NCBI GenBank assembly: GCA_027310325.1
Contig: DAIDBB010000455.1
Span: forward strand, 1 to 6,860
Origin: a bacterium
GTDB taxonomy: Bacteria; Desulfobacterota; GWC2-55-46
Direction of reading: 5' to 3'
DNA length: 6,860 nucleotides
Under the pieces are notes generated by a model, which saw nothing but the letters and a program-made list of their open reading frames with translations, did not search any database and was not told the DNA's origin. This document shows, piece after piece, positions 6,018 through 6,860 of this stretch; positions within the stretch are counted from its first letter, which is position 1, and each line of letters starts with the position of its first letter. Made by a program: the position numbers and the translations under genes.

Positions 6018-6051
6018 AAATAAAACGGGGCGGCCCAAGGCCGCCCCGTTT
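6018..6051 (-). terminator. Strong terminator between the major pilin and the assembly genes
   Basis: A perfect 13-bp, very GC-rich stem (6023-6035 with 6039-6051) has a 3-nt loop; read on the - strand it runs into TTTTATTT. It lies 32 bp after the pilin stop. It should end most pilin transcripts, giving more pilin mRNA than usher mRNA, as expected for a major subunit. Confidence 0.85.
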
Positions 6052-6083
6052 ATGGTCCTTCAATCTTAAGGATAACGAGCTCA

Positions 6084-6545
6084 TCAGGGGTTAATGGTCA
6101 GCGTTACCGTGTCCGAGTAGCTGCCCGCGCCCGCGTCGACGTAGTCCGCGTTAAGGACCGTGCCCGTAACGTTCAATGTCACCGGGGTATTCTTTCCGAG
6201 ACCGGTCCCGGCATTGGTGTATGCTATCGTATAGGGTATGAACTGGGTGGCGTCGGCGCCGTTCTGCATCCTTATCGTGGCCCCCGAGTTGTGCAGACCG
6301 GTGTCATTGGTAATGGCATAGGCGGCCCCTTTAGTGCACCAGAAGTTGGTGCTCATGGAGGCTGTGGCGTTGGTGGCCAACGTCGGGTCAAGATTGCCGA
6401 AGGCGAGGGTAGACGTTGCCGAGCTGAACTTGCAGGTCCCGATTACGGTAGCCGATACCGAGATGGCATTCGTGCTCGCCGCAAGGGCAGGGCCCTCTGC
6501 CGCCAAAAACCCGAGAGCCGCCACAACCAAGATTAATTTCTTCAT
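6084..6545 (-). CDS. Major SCPU-domain pilin subunit
   Basis: The 153-aa product is a secreted SCPU-family pilin, the probable main rod subunit. I choose ATG 6545: AGGAGGA at 6556-6562 is 10 nt upstream and the resulting N-terminus is a clean signal peptide (MKKLILVVAALGFLAAEGPALA, cleavage around residue 22-23). A TTG at 6554 has only 2 nt of spacing. The mature protein starts ASTNAISVSATV, an alternating hydrophobic strand suited to donor-strand exchange. It has two cysteines (C38, C70) as the likely disulfide, is rich in Thr, Ala, Asn and Gly, and ends 'GSYSDTVTLTINP', the SCPU/archaic pilin last strand. Two TGA stops follow in tandem. It is first in the operon, has its own sigma-54 promoter and is followed by a strong terminator, all fitting a subunit needed in many copies. 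Confidence 0.93.
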   Translation of the reverse strand: MKKLILVVAALGFLAAEGPALAASTNAISVSATVIGTCKFSSATSTLAFGNLDPTLATNATASMSTNFWCTKGAAYAITNDTGLHNSGATIRMQNGADATQFIPYTIAYTNAGTGLGKNTPVTLNVTGTVLNADYVDAGAGSYSDTVTLTINP

Positions 6546-6678
6546 GTCTTTCAAATCCTCCTTTTTTTTATGTTTTTTTATTTTTGTGTTACAGGAAATT
6601 ATTATCTGAACTTATTGCCACTTCTTGATGACCACCTCCCTCAGTCCTTTTGGATTACGTATTTGATTGGCTGAAGGA

Positions 6679-6695
6679 ATGCAACAGTCGTGCCA
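6679..6695 (-). promoter_or_regulatory. Sigma-54 (-24/-12) promoter of the pilus operon
   Basis: On the - strand TGGCACGACTGTTGCAT matches the RpoN consensus TGGCACG-N4-TTGCW at every defined base. GG falls at 6694-6693 (-24) and GC at 6682-6681 (-12). Transcription would start near 6669, with a leader of about 123 nt, A-rich toward its end, before the pilin ATG. A sigma-54 promoter needs an ATP-hydrolysing enhancer-binding protein, which is not encoded in this window. Confidence 0.88.
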
Positions 6696-6701
6696 TAATT
6701 G

Positions 6702-6714
6702 TAACTAATTGATT
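6702..6714 (-). promoter_or_regulatory. IHF-binding consensus upstream of the sigma-54 promoter
   Basis: On the - strand AATCAATTAGTTA fits the IHF consensus WATCAANNNNTTR exactly. It lies at about -33 to -45 from the predicted start, between the core promoter and the candidate activator sites, where IHF bends DNA at many sigma-54 promoters. Chance matches occur in AT-rich DNA, so position is the main support. Confidence 0.6.
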
Positions 6715-6752
6715 TTTATGAATATCGCCTCCTGGCAAGAAAAAAATAACTA

Positions 6753-6767
6753 AAAATGTGACAATAA
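6753..6767. promoter_or_regulatory. Proximal ATGTGACA element, candidate enhancer site
   Basis: ATGTGACA (6756-6763) repeats the core of the distal palindrome in the same orientation exactly 81 bp away, with 10 of 15 positions of the longer site matching. Its centre is at about -91 from the predicted sigma-54 start, within the usual enhancer distance. It is less symmetrical than the distal copy. Confidence 0.45.
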
Positions 6768-6833
6768 TTGCCATATTCACTAAAAGTATTAATTCTTGGA
6801 GTATTTATCCAAATAATTTATAATAATTAGGGT

Positions 6834-6848
6834 TTTATGTGACATAAA
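6834..6848. promoter_or_regulatory. Perfect 15-bp palindrome, candidate enhancer site
   Basis: TTTATGT-G-ACATAAA is a perfect palindrome centred at about -172 from the predicted sigma-54 start. It overlaps TGTGA-N6-TCACC (6838-6853), close to the CRP/FNR-family consensus, which is an alternative reading. Its repeated core downstream favours a site for a dedicated regulator such as an NtrC-family activator. Confidence 0.5.
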
Positions 6849-6860
6849 TCACCTTATAGT

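Noticed and set aside
6610..6633. Seven-codon leader peptide (GTG start after GGGAGG) in the pilin leader
   Set aside because: The GGGAGG directly abuts the GTG, leaving no usable spacing, and nothing in the peptide or nearby folding suggests attenuation.
6546..6669. c-di-GMP riboswitch in the leader of the major pilin
   Set aside because: I looked for it because of the MshEN gene, but the leader is A-rich and unstructured and shows no GEMM-I core or paired helices I can recognise.
1..6860. Insertion sequences, CRISPR arrays, tRNA or rRNA genes
   Set aside because: I found no transposase-like frame, no regularly spaced repeats and no cloverleaf or rRNA-like sequence on either strand.

Overview
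The window looks like a Gram-negative chromosome, because it encodes an outer-membrane usher and a periplasmic pilus chaperone. The coding parts are moderately GC-rich with many AGG (Arg) and ATA (Ile) codons. Together with a sigma-54 promoter on a 'spore coat U' pilin operon, this suggests a deltaproteobacterial or Nitrospirota-like lineage. That placement is inference; no taxonomic marker gene is present.

Left part (1-1118, + strand): the end of a probable NTF2/SnoaL-like protein with a rho-independent terminator; a 220-bp gap with an inverted repeat and 11-bp-period direct repeats that may be regulatory; then a small exported protein with a C-terminal YHS-like segment that lacks the usual metal-binding cysteines. 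Its terminator is a long A/T-flanked hairpin that can also serve the operon converging from the right.

Main part (1133-6853, - strand): an archaic (sigma-fimbria, Csu/SCPU-type) chaperone-usher pilus locus. In transcription order it has a major SCPU pilin, a strong terminator hairpin, a sigma-70-like internal promoter, a 365-residue membrane protein, a PapD-like chaperone, an outer-membrane usher, and a second SCPU pilin. The last three genes are tightly coupled by one-base and 17-base overlaps. Upstream of the major pilin is a textbook sigma-54 regulatory region: a consensus -24/-12 element, an exact IHF consensus, and two copies of an ATGTGACA element, one inside a perfect 15-bp palindrome.

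The most unusual gene is at 4756-5853. Its N-terminal 210 residues hold six 24-residue motifs in three pairs, each pair with exactly 5 residues between its motifs. This is the layout of the c-di-GMP-binding MshEN domain (N-terminus of type II secretion/MSHA ATPases). There is no ATPase. One hydrophobic segment follows, then a beta-rich domain ending in the same G-x-Y ... T-[LV]-[TS]-[IV] strand as the two pilins. The reading proposed here is a c-di-GMP-sensing transmembrane protein that links an intracellular signal to assembly or anchoring of a chaperone-usher pilus. The working model is that sigma-54 and an activator control pilin supply, a separate housekeeping promoter maintains the assembly machinery, and the MshEN protein adds post-translational control.
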